Assembly (NCBI GenBank): GCA_015065085.1
Contig: SVQW01000001.1
Span: 354,258-418,257, forward strand
Direction of reading: 5' to 3'
Length of the DNA: 64,000 bases
Source: Oscillospiraceae bacterium
GTDB lineage: Bacteria > Bacillota > Clostridia > Oscillospirales > SIG627
Below the pieces are notes generated by a model, which did no database searches, had not been told where the DNA came from, and saw only the letters and a list, made by a program, of their open reading frames with translations. A program made the position numbers and the translations under genes. This document shows, in pieces, positions 31,855 to 39,974 of the stretch (the stretch's first letter is position 1; every line of letters starts with the position of its first letter).

Positions 31855-34095
31855 ATGAAAATCTTTCTTACTACCATGTCCATGGGTATAGGCGGCGCCG
31901 AAACCCATGTGTTTGAATTGTCTCTCTCACTTCTGAAACGCGGACACGATGTCACAATTGTTTCTGCCGGCGGTGATTTTATGTCCAAACTTATCGAAAA
32001 GGGCATAAAGCACATATATGCGCCAATGAATGTGCGCTCAATCAAGTCTATCATTGATTCTTATATAATTTTGCGCAATGCTGTTAAATCGGAAAGACCG
32101 GATATAATTCATGGTCATGCAAGGATACCGGCATTGGTTTCTCATTATGTTGCAAAAGAGTTCAATATACCGTTTGTGACAACAGACCACGGCAAGTTTG
32201 ACACTTCTCTTATGACAACTCTTATGACCCGTTGGGGAGATAAAACTCTTACAGTCAGTGAAGATTTGAAGGAGTATCTCCTCACTAACTACAAAATTAA
32301 AGAAGAAAATGTCTATCTGACTATCAACGGTATCGATACCGACACTTTTTCTCCGTATAAACCAAAATGCGATTCGTTGCTTGAAGAGTTTGGAATACCA
32401 AAAGAATCTAAAGTTATTCTTACTGTTTCACGCCTGGACAGCACAGCTTTCCGTTGCGCCGAAGAGCTTATTGAGTGTGCAGAAAAGATTTATTCACACG
32501 ACAATGATACGCGTATACTCATAATCGGAAGCGGTGATTTGTACGATGCAATCAAACTGAACGCTGACGCGGTTAATAAAAAACTGGGGATAAATTATAT
32601 CATAATGCCCGGGCGGCGTACTGATATTAGCGACATTTGCACTATCGCGGATGTGTTTTGCGGTGTATCGCGTGCGGCTATGGAAGCCGCGTCAAGCGGC
32701 AAATCCATTCTTCTTGCAGGAGATGGCGCATATTTTGGTGTTTTGAATAAAGATAACCTTTCGCTTGCCGAAAGCTATAATTTTACTTGCCGAGGTATTA
32801 AAGGATTTGACAAGGATAGATTTATCAGCGATATTTTTCATGTTCTGGATGCAACCGAAGATGTAAAAAACACCTCTTCTTTTTTACGCGAATATGTTAT
32901 TAATAATCTTTCTGCAAAACGTATGACAGATGATACGGAAAATGTTTATCATGCCGCAATGCGTGAAAAGGGAGATTACGACTGCGTGCTCCTCGGATAT
33001 TATGGATTTGGAAATATGGGTGATGATGCATTGCTTCAGAGCGTGATTAGTAACCTCAGAGACAAACTGCCTTACCTGCGCATCGCCGTTTTATCACATA
33101 ATGTAAAAAAGATGAGGCATAAGTTGTCCGCACTTAAAGTTGATGTTTATAACCGTTTTAACCCATTTTGCTTTGGAAAGGTGATTAAGAAATCTGATAA
33201 TCTGATTTTTGGCGGTGGTACTTTATTACAGGATAATACCAGTACAAAATCTCTGTTATACTACTTGTTTATGATTAAGTACGCGCGTAACCATAATTCA
33301 GATGTTATTCTGTATGCCAACGGAATAGGTCCAATAAAAAAAGAGAAAAACCGCCAAAGAATCAAAAAAATATTACCGTATTTAAGCCTTATAACTGCAC
33401 GTGATCGTCAAAGCTTTGATTATATCAAAGAATTGAACTGCGACGTAAATATGCATCTTACTGCCGACGAGGCACTCACAACCTCTTGTGGTGAAAAATG
33501 CGATTTGGTGCGTCCTGAAATAAGACAAAAAGGGTTTATATGTGTTTCGGTCCGTGAATGGAAAGGGATAAAAGATGCGGAGTATATCAAGTGTATCCAA
33601 GCGGTTTCTGAATTTTGCTTGAAAAAAAACTTGGCAATACTATTTGTTGTGATGGAAAGCAAAAATGATGCCGTCCTTACCGAAAAACTCAGCCGGTTTG
33701 TGAAAGTACCTGTACAGATTCTACACACCGGTGAAGAAATGAGCGGTGAACAGCTAACATCGGTAATAGCTGAGGCTAAAATGACTGTTTCGGTTCGGTT
33801 GCACAGCTTGATTTTTTCCGCGTGTGCCAACGTTCCTATGATTGGACTGGTGTATGACCCTAAAGTTTCTGCTTTTATGCGACTTGCTGAAACGCCTGAA
33901 AAGTACATTATAAGTATTGGACCGGACAGTGAAATTAAACTGACAAATGCTTTAGAAATGCTACACGATGAATTACTCGATGAGAAAGAAAGACTCGCAA
34001 AACGAATGAAAATACTGTCGGATGCTGCGAAACAGAACTCTGTTATAACTGCAGATTTTTTAAGGAAGGACAAAGATGAGAATACTGGGCATTGA
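31855..34095 (+). CDS. Glycosyltransferase family 4 fused to CsaB-type pyruvyl transferase
   Basis: 746 residues from the ATG with GAGG upstream. Residues 1-370 are a GT-B glycosyltransferase of the GT4 type (MSMGIGGAETHVFELSLSLL at the start, then ILTVSRLDS and a FCGVSRAAMEAASSGKS nucleotide-sugar site). From about residue 377 a second protein begins, VLLGYYGFGNMGDDALLQ ... LIFGGGTLLQD ... VSVRLHSLIFSA, the signature of the polysaccharide pyruvyl transferase family (CsaB). CsaB transfers pyruvate to a wall polymer, creating the ligand for SLH domains, and an SLH protein is encoded at the end of this window. The fusion would couple polymer sugar addition and pyruvylation. The stop overlaps ruvX by 20 bp. 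Confidence 0.85.
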   Translation: MKIFLTTMSMGIGGAETHVFELSLSLLKRGHDVTIVSAGGDFMSKLIEKGIKHIYAPMNVRSIKSIIDSYIILRNAVKSERPDIIHGHARIPALVSHYVAKEFNIPFVTTDHGKFDTSLMTTLMTRWGDKTLTVSEDLKEYLLTNYKIKEENVYLTINGIDTDTFSPYKPKCDSLLEEFGIPKESKVILTVSRLDSTAFRCAEELIECAEKIYSHDNDTRILIIGSGDLYDAIKLNADAVNKKLGINYIIMPGRRTDISDICTIADVFCGVSRAAMEAASSGKSILLAGDGAYFGVLNKDNLSLAESYNFTCRGIKGFDKDRFISDIFHVLDATEDVKNTSSFLREYVINNLSAKRMTDDTENVYHAAMREKGDYDCVLLGYYGFGNMGDDALLQSVISNLRDKLPYLRIAVLSHNVKKMRHKLSALKVDVYNRFNPFCFGKVIKKSDNLIFGGGTLLQDNTSTKSLLYYLFMIKYARNHNSDVILYANGIGPIKKEKNRQRIKKILPYLSLITARDRQSFDYIKELNCDVNMHLTADEALTTSCGEKCDLVRPEIRQKGFICVSVREWKGIKDAEYIKCIQAVSEFCLKKNLAILFVVMESKNDAVLTEKLSRFVKVPVQILHTGEEMSGEQLTSVIAEAKMTVSVRLHSLIFSACANVPMIGLVYDPKVSAFMRLAETPEKYIISIGPDSEIKLTNALEMLHDELLDEKERLAKRMKILSDAAKQNSVITADFLRKDKDENTGH

Positions 34096-34495
34096 TTACG
34101 GCGATGTATATATGGGAATGGCCGTGTGTGACGTTAATGAATTTCTGGCAAGCGGTTTGCGAACTGCTAAGGTTAAGGGGCTCCATGATGCTGCTGAGAT
34201 AATTGCTGAAACTGCAAAAGAAGAAAATGCAGAAAAAATAGTAATCGGTATGCCTTTTAATGTAGATGGCAGAAAAGGTGATAGGGTGGAGAAAACTTTA
34301 CTGCTCATACAGTACTTGGGTGAAATTTGCGATATTCCTGTCGAAACAATGGATGAAAGATACACAACCGTTGAAGCTTATACCTATCTTAATGCCACCG
34401 GAGCATCAGCAAAAAAGAAAAAGGGTGTTGTAAACACCCTTTCTGCAACAATCATTCTTCAGGACTATCTGGACATGAAAAAGAATAGGGCTTAG
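34076..34495 (+). CDS. ruvX: Holliday-junction resolvase-like protein YqgF/RuvX
   Basis: 139 residues, the usual length. The RNase H-like fold is shown by RILGIDYGDVYMGMA (first catalytic Asp) and by IVIGMPFNVDG and METDERYTT-like MDERYTT (acidic second site). In the last helix most family members have an Asp in V-D-x-x-A-x-x-I-L; here it reads VVNTLSATIILQDYL, an Asn in that place, so nuclease activity may be altered. YqgF acts in 16S rRNA 5' processing or branch resolution. Translation is coupled with the preceding gene (20-bp overlap); AAGGAAGGA lies before the ATG. Confidence 0.85.
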   Translation: MRILGIDYGDVYMGMAVCDVNEFLASGLRTAKVKGLHDAAEIIAETAKEENAEKIVIGMPFNVDGRKGDRVEKTLLLIQYLGEICDIPVETMDERYTTVEAYTYLNATGASAKKKKGVVNTLSATIILQDYLDMKKNRA

Positions 34496-35066
34496 AGAAT
34501 AACATTGAGGTTAATTTTGCAAATACCGCTTATTTTACTGTCAATGGTTATAATTATTTTATAGCTTGAAATAATTGTGTGCAAATGCATTAAAAAATGA
34601 GAGAACTACTTGAATACCTAAAAAATCAATAAAAAAAGAAAAATAGGGGCTATTTTTTACAAAGAAAAATTTAAACACAGACAAAGTTGACAATACTAAA
34701 GTCGAAGTTAAAAACGGCCAATCAACATCTAAGGGTTAATGTAAGCACCAAATTTGGCATTTAAGTGAAAAATATTAGGAAAATGCAACTCAAGATATCA
34801 GCGATAAATTAAACATAAATATAATGCCAAACGAAAATAGAATTTCTCTCTAAAAACTAAAACCTAAAAACTAACTACAAGTAATAATTTAACCTTATGT
34901 AAGTAAAACAGCCATACAAAGGTCAGAAGTGTATTTAAGATAAAAAATAATGGTTGTGAATTTTAACTGAACCAGCAGAAATATAAAGTGCAGATATTTA
35001 TCGTGAAAATCTTAGCTATATTGTCGGAAAACGTATGGAACCGGCTACTAATTTAAATATCTTCTC
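34496..35066. other. Long A+T-rich non-coding stretch, probably decayed
   Basis: 570 bp without a supportable gene, far more A+T-rich than its neighbours. A few short frames read like broken coding sequence, for example IYRENLSYIVGKRMEPAT at 34993-35046, interrupted upstream by stops. There is no promoter-RBS-start set. It may be the remnant of an inserted element. Confidence 0.45.
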
Positions 35067-35100
35067 CCAATTCGGTAAAATTTCAGTTTTACCGAATTGG
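35067..35100. repeat. Perfect 14-bp inverted repeat
   Basis: CCAATTCGGTAAAA and TTTTACCGAATTGG around a 6-base centre, 40 bp beyond the stop of the HAD gene. Neither strand has a T-run after it, so it is at best a poor terminator. Confidence 0.6.
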
Positions 35101-35139
35101 ATATATAGAAAGCCGGTGCACCCTTTTATGAATTTAAAA

Positions 35140-35787
35140 TTATTTAAAGATCAAATCACCCACTTCATCAAGTGAGTTAACTATTCTTATATTTGGCAAT
35201 TTATTGAATTCTTCACTTGTTGTCGTTCCTGTGAGAACGCCCACGAAATCTACACCAGCTTTCTGTGCTGCAAGCGAATCAACAACGTTATCTCCTATGT
35301 ACAGTACTTTATGTCTTTCTGTATTTAACTTATCAATTGCCAACAGAAGTCCTTCGGGCGATGGTTTTGATTCTTTAACATCGTCGGAACCGACTACGAC
35401 ATCAATTGCTTCCGTTAAACTGAATTTTTCAAAAATCGCAACAATACGTCTCCTGAATTTGGTTGTGACGATTGCTGTTTTTACGTTTTTTTGCTTAAGA
35501 AGATTAAGTAAGCGCACGGCACTGTCATACAGTGTAGCGCTATGAACCATCACTTCATCAGCTTTTTCAATAAACAACTTTGCAAACTGTGTTGACTTTT
35601 CGTCATTATCTTCTTTTGTTATAACTTTAAAGGTGTTTTTTAAAGTGAGCCCTATGGTGTTGATTATACTTTGATCGCTTTGCTTGTCGTAACCCATTTG
35701 CGAAAATGCAAAATTTGCACATTCGATTATCCCGCGAGTGGTATCACCCAATGTATAATCGAAATCAAAAATCACTGTATTATACAT
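35140..35787 (-). CDS. HAD-family phosphatase
   Basis: 215 residues with FDFDYTLGDT (motif I), TTK (motif II), a Lys in KESKPSPEGL (motif III) and YIGDNVVDSLAAQKAG (motif IV); the cap between I and II is helical, as in phosphoglycolate and beta-phosphoglucomutase relatives. It shares only general similarity with the other HAD gene at 31 kb, so the two are not recent duplicates. Its start overlaps the end of the patatin gene by eight bases, and it is the last gene of a three-gene minus-strand operon. Confidence 0.85.
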   Translation of the reverse strand: MYNTVIFDFDYTLGDTTRGIIECANFAFSQMGYDKQSDQSIINTIGLTLKNTFKVITKEDNDEKSTQFAKLFIEKADEVMVHSATLYDSAVRLLNLLKQKNVKTAIVTTKFRRRIVAIFEKFSLTEAIDVVVGSDDVKESKPSPEGLLLAIDKLNTERHKVLYIGDNVVDSLAAQKAGVDFVGVLTGTTTSEEFNKLPNIRIVNSLDEVGDLIFK

Positions 35788-36631
35788 ATCCTAAAAATCC
35801 TTTGATTTCTTTAATTTTATTCTCTGCCACTTCCCTACCCATCGAGTATGCCAAATATAGTTTTTTACTGCTATGTTCAATTCGTCCCACAGGTAATATA
35901 ACCGGTGGACGAATAGCAAGAACATCACCGCTTTTTTCTCTGCACGAAACATAATTCAGTTGTTCGTTGTAAACGTTATGACGGCGCTCCATAGCTTTGA
36001 TAAGTTCGGGATAATGTTTATATACATGCTTTATGAGACGTACCGATTTATCGGGACGTTTTATAAAGTTGTCAGGCTGTGTAAGTATCACTATATTTTT
36101 GTTATATCCAAGTTCCTCAAAATGCTTTAACGGTATTGGGTCTGCAATGCCTCCGTCCATAAGCTTCAATCCGTCGATTTCTACCGCGCGTGAAACCAAA
36201 GGCAGTGAAGCTGATGCGCGGTACCATTCGAGATCGTTTTGGTCCCCGTTATCACATTCTTTGTATATTGCCACGCCTTTTTCAATATCTGTTGTGACAA
36301 CACAAAACTTCATAGGATTTCTTTTGTATGTGTCAATATCAAAAATATCAAGTTCATTCGGAAGCTTATTATAGCAAAAATCAGCCCCGAATAAGTTGCC
36401 CGTTGTGATAAGCGAACGAAGACTGCAATATCTGTAATCGCGACAATAATTGGTATTGTATCGGATGACGCGTCCTATTTGCTGAGATTTGAAGTTGCAC
36501 CCGAAGACGGCTCCCGCAGAAACCCCGATTGCACCATCAAATTTTAGGTTATTTTCTAAAAAAACGTCCAAAACACCGGCAGTAAACATTCCGCGCATAC
36601 CGCCACCCTCAAGTACCAGCCCGGTTTTCAT
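35780..36631 (-). CDS. Patatin-like phospholipase
   Basis: 283 residues. The patatin marks are LVLEGGGMRGMFTAGVLD (oxyanion loop), GAIGVSAGA with Ser38 as nucleophile and LMDGGIADP with Asp159 of the Ser-Asp dyad. It is of the YjjU-like bacterial type without membrane anchor and should hydrolyse acyl esters of lipids in the cytoplasm. It begins inside the stop of the MATE gene (4-bp overlap) and its stop lies within the HAD gene, so the three are co-translated. The biological link of the trio is unclear. Confidence 0.88.
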   Translation of the reverse strand: MKTGLVLEGGGMRGMFTAGVLDVFLENNLKFDGAIGVSAGAVFGCNFKSQQIGRVIRYNTNYCRDYRYCSLRSLITTGNLFGADFCYNKLPNELDIFDIDTYKRNPMKFCVVTTDIEKGVAIYKECDNGDQNDLEWYRASASLPLVSRAVEIDGLKLMDGGIADPIPLKHFEELGYNKNIVILTQPDNFIKRPDKSVRLIKHVYKHYPELIKAMERRHNVYNEQLNYVSCREKSGDVLAIRPPVILPVGRIEHSSKKLYLAYSMGREVAENKIKEIKGFLGYV

Positions 36632-37989
36632 TTTTCGTCCCCCCTTCTCAGTTCTTTCAGAACAATTATGCCTAAGGGAACGGAAATTATAAACGTAAGA
36701 ATTATAGCCATCGGATTGCTTGCTTGCAACCCGAATATGCCAAGATATTTAGGTAATATGAAAATAAGAGGAATAAAGCAAAAACCTTGCTGAGCCAAGG
36801 AGAGTATAGAGCAAAACAACCCTTTTCCGATTGATTGAAACAGCATATTGCACATAACCGTCCAACCTATTACCGGAAGAGCTACACAATGAAGCCTTAA
36901 AGATACGGTGCCGATTTTTATAACTTCATTGTCGTCTCTGAAAATTGAAATGATTTGTGGAGCAAATACAAAAGCAATAGTGCCGACAATGGTGAGTATT
37001 ATCGTTGTCCATTTTACGCAAAACCAAAAAGCCTCCAAAACTCTATCGTAGCGTTTGGCGCCGTAATTGAAACCGCTTATAGGCTGAGACCCCTGCCCAA
37101 TACCGAGCATAATTGAAAACATGAAATGAAATACTCGTGCTACTATACCCACCGCAGCGGTTGCGGCATCCGAGAATCCGCGTGCTACAATATTCATTAA
37201 TATAGTTGCACAGCAAGCTAATCCTTGCCTATAAAAAGAAGGAAGACCCGTTCGGAAAATTTCTTTATAAAGCCTTAAATCGAATTTGAAACGTCTAAAA
37301 GACACTTTGGTTAGACCGTTTTTTCCGTTTACGAGAAAAAGAAGAACAATGAAAGAAACAGCTTGGCTGGCTATAGTTGCAACGGCAGCTCCGGCAATTC
37401 CCATCCTGAAAGTGAATATTAGCAACGGATCGAGTGCAATGTTCAGCACTGCTCCTACTCCTATACCAACCATCCCCAGAAACGGGTTTCCTTGTGAACG
37501 CAGAAGGTTATTCAAAACAAATGAAGCAGCCATGTAAGGTGCGCCGATTAGAATGATTTGACCGTACAAAACAGCATATGGAGCAACACTTTCGCTGGCA
37601 CCGATTATAAACACCAGTTCATCTATATAGATAAGCCCGAAAACAGTAAGAACAGCACCCGCAAAAAGTGATGTGACAAAGCCGATGGAAGCGACAGTTT
37701 GTGCAGTTTCATGATCCTTTTGCCCCAATAATCTGGAAGAATAATTCCCCGCCCCCATTCCCATACAAAAACCTATCGCCTGTATGAGAGCCATTACGGA
37801 AAACACCACTCCTATCGCAGCAGACTGTTCTGTACCTAAATTTCCCACGAAATAAGTGTCGCAAAGGTTGTAGACTGATGTTATCATCATTGTAACAAGT
37901 GTGGGAGTAGAGAGACGTCTTATAAGCGTGGGTATAGGGGTTTGGGTCATTTGAGTATGCTTTTGCATTTGCAATTCCTGAAAATTCAT
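36628..37989 (-). CDS. MATE-family efflux transporter
   Basis: 453 residues from the ATG that has AGGA close upstream (an in-frame ATG 18 bases earlier is less well placed). About twelve membrane spans in two halves; the N-terminal half has TMMITSVYNLCDTYFVGNLG and the QxxGFCMGMGAGNYSSRLLG segment typical of the bacterial NorM/DinF group. MATE proteins expel cationic drugs or metabolites using Na+ or H+. Na+ coupling would match the sodium economy of this genome, but no residue here proves it. First gene of the operon with patatin and HAD genes. Confidence 0.88.
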   Translation of the reverse strand: MNFQELQMQKHTQMTQTPIPTLIRRLSTPTLVTMMITSVYNLCDTYFVGNLGTEQSAAIGVVFSVMALIQAIGFCMGMGAGNYSSRLLGQKDHETAQTVASIGFVTSLFAGAVLTVFGLIYIDELVFIIGASESVAPYAVLYGQIILIGAPYMAASFVLNNLLRSQGNPFLGMVGIGVGAVLNIALDPLLIFTFRMGIAGAAVATIASQAVSFIVLLFLVNGKNGLTKVSFRRFKFDLRLYKEIFRTGLPSFYRQGLACCATILMNIVARGFSDAATAAVGIVARVFHFMFSIMLGIGQGSQPISGFNYGAKRYDRVLEAFWFCVKWTTIILTIVGTIAFVFAPQIISIFRDDNEVIKIGTVSLRLHCVALPVIGWTVMCNMLFQSIGKGLFCSILSLAQQGFCFIPLIFILPKYLGIFGLQASNPMAIILTFIISVPLGIIVLKELRRGDEK

Positions 37990-38035
37990 CTTTTTTCCTA
38001 TCATCAAATTATGTTGTTACTACAATTTTATCACA

Positions 38036-38062
38036 AAAAAGTAAAAAAATAAATACTTTTTG
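38036..38062 (-). terminator. Weak terminator after the glycogen operon
   Basis: Minus-strand AAAAAGTA ... TACTTTTTTG is an A/T-only 8-bp stem followed by Ts, between the GH13 stop and the MATE start. Confidence 0.35.
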
Positions 38063-38078
38063 TCGGTATTTTGTTAAA

Positions 38079-39974
38079 TTAATTTGATGTGTATGATATT
38101 ATCACAGCTTTTTTGGACTGAACCGGTGCAAATCCGTTATGACTTTGAAAACTTATCTGGTCTACTCCGACATGACCAAAGTACAAATCGTATACATAGT
38201 CACTCCTATTTACGCATATGAGCATTTTTTTTGAATCTTTATCGCGTAAAAAGGTAAAAACACCGTTTTTACAATCAATTATTTTAAAGCCACCATCTTT
38301 AAAAACATCTTTGTTATTTTGACGTATTTTTGACAGCAAACGAACATATGACAGCAACTCTTCGTCTTCTTTTCCCCATGGGTACGTAGTTCTGTTGAAC
38401 GGATCCGAGCCACCTTGCACGCCTGCCTCATCACCATAGTAAACACAAGGTATTCCGGGCAATGTCATTATCAATACCAATCCAAGCTTCAGAAGTTCTT
38501 TCGCTTCATCTATTTGTTTGTCAGATAATCTGAACAAAGAAATCTGTCGGTTATCCATTTTTGAAATATCAACGCCTGATAATACTGTAATAATGCGTGG
38601 AGTGTCATGTGTACCAAGAAAATTCATCAAAGAATGGCTGACAAATTCAGGATAATTATACCATAATGTTCTGCATACATCTGCAAGCTCGTGAGGATTA
38701 GAGTATAGTAAAAAATTGATTACAGCTTCTCTGAGCGGATAATTCATAACACCGTCCAGTTGTTTTCCTCTGAAATACTTTCTCCGCTTATCATACGCGA
38801 TTTTATTCGAAGCATCCTCCCAAACTTCGCCCCAGATAACTGCGTTGGCATCATACTCTTTAACGCTCTTCCTGAAGACTTCCAAAAAATTGTCAGAAAG
38901 CTCATCTGCCACATCCAGCCTGAAACCTTTGATACCCATATCCATATATTTTCTAACAACACCGTTTTTTCCGGAGATGAAATTAATATAGTTTTTGTTA
39001 GATGTTTTTACGGTCGGAAGTATCTTTATCCCCCACCAGCATTTATATTCATGCGGAAATTCAGTAAAGGTATACCAATCGTAATAAGGTGAATCCTTTG
39101 AGTTAAACGCCCCGAGGCTTGGATAATTGTTTTTGGCGTTAAAATAAACACTGTCAATCCCTGTATGGTTAAATACGCCGTCCAGTACTACAAATATTCC
39201 ATTTTCGCGTGCTGTTTTAATTAACATTTCCAAAGCCGCATCACCACCGAAGGCCTCATCAACCTTCATGTAGTCGCCTGTATCGTATTTGTGATTTGAA
39301 TATGCCTCAAAAATCGGGCACAAATATATACATGTTACACCCAGTGATTTCAAATACGGTATTTTGCTGGTTACACCCAAAAGATTTCCTCCGTAAAAGC
39401 AGTTATTCTCGACATGATCTCCCGGGAATTTTGCGTACTGCGGTATTGGAGTATTCCAATTTTCCAGATTTACTGTGCCGATTTTATAAATTCTTTTTCC
39501 ACCAATACAAAAACGGTCTACCATTATCTGATATATAATTCCGCCTTTTATGAATTCCGGCGTTTCATAATCAGCAGCATAGACGGTTAACTGAAGCTTT
39601 TCTTCACCCGCAGCGTTTTCCGTCAGTAGAAAACCATTGTTTTTATATATCATATAAAGTTGTCCGTAAATTGTACCAAGCTTTATGCTTAAGAATAACA
39701 GGCCATCATTGTGTTTACAAATATCGCGTGTATTAACTCTTGCAGTGAATGTGTTGTTCTGTCTTTTTGTATTCACAATAAAAGTTTTGTCAAATTCTTC
39801 CTCAAAGAATTCTAATTCAACATTTTTACACAGCAGTCTGCTGTTCACGATTATTTTAAAAAGCAAAACATCTCCGTATTTTACAGCTCCATATACTTGC
39901 TTGCCGAGTAATTCTGAAAAAATCTGCATTTCCCCGACATTTTCAATTTCAGTGAAACTCTTATAAACCTTCAT
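38079..39974 (-). CDS. GH13 alpha-glucan hydrolase (neopullulanase/maltogenic type)
   Basis: 631 residues, no signal peptide. An N-terminal 140-residue beta domain precedes the catalytic barrel, as in neopullulanase-like GH13 enzymes. The four conserved regions are DGVFNHTG, GFRLDVADE (catalytic nucleophile Asp), IWGEVWED (acid/base Glu) and FLGTHDTPR. It is encoded last in the glycogen operon, with its start overlapping the phosphorylase stop (ATGA), which argues that it works on glycogen or on maltodextrins released from it. No separate GlgX debranching enzyme is in the operon, so this protein may fill that role. That assignment is inference. Confidence 0.85.
   Translation of the reverse strand: MKVYKSFTEIENVGEMQIFSELLGKQVYGAVKYGDVLLFKIIVNSRLLCKNVELEFFEEEFDKTFIVNTKRQNNTFTARVNTRDICKHNDGLLFLSIKLGTIYGQLYMIYKNNGFLLTENAAGEEKLQLTVYAADYETPEFIKGGIIYQIMVDRFCIGGKRIYKIGTVNLENWNTPIPQYAKFPGDHVENNCFYGGNLLGVTSKIPYLKSLGVTCIYLCPIFEAYSNHKYDTGDYMKVDEAFGGDAALEMLIKTARENGIFVVLDGVFNHTGIDSVYFNAKNNYPSLGAFNSKDSPYYDWYTFTEFPHEYKCWWGIKILPTVKTSNKNYINFISGKNGVVRKYMDMGIKGFRLDVADELSDNFLEVFRKSVKEYDANAVIWGEVWEDASNKIAYDKRRKYFRGKQLDGVMNYPLREAVINFLLYSNPHELADVCRTLWYNYPEFVSHSLMNFLGTHDTPRIITVLSGVDISKMDNRQISLFRLSDKQIDEAKELLKLGLVLIMTLPGIPCVYYGDEAGVQGGSDPFNRTTYPWGKEDEELLSYVRLLSKIRQNNKDVFKDGGFKIIDCKNGVFTFLRDKDSKKMLICVNRSDYVYDLYFGHVGVDQISFQSHNGFAPVQSKKAVIISYTSN

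Noticed and set aside
34496..35066. Intergenic stretch considered as a riboswitch or structured RNA
   Set aside because: I could not find a recognisable conserved core or a terminator/antiterminator pair, and both flanking genes end next to it rather than start.
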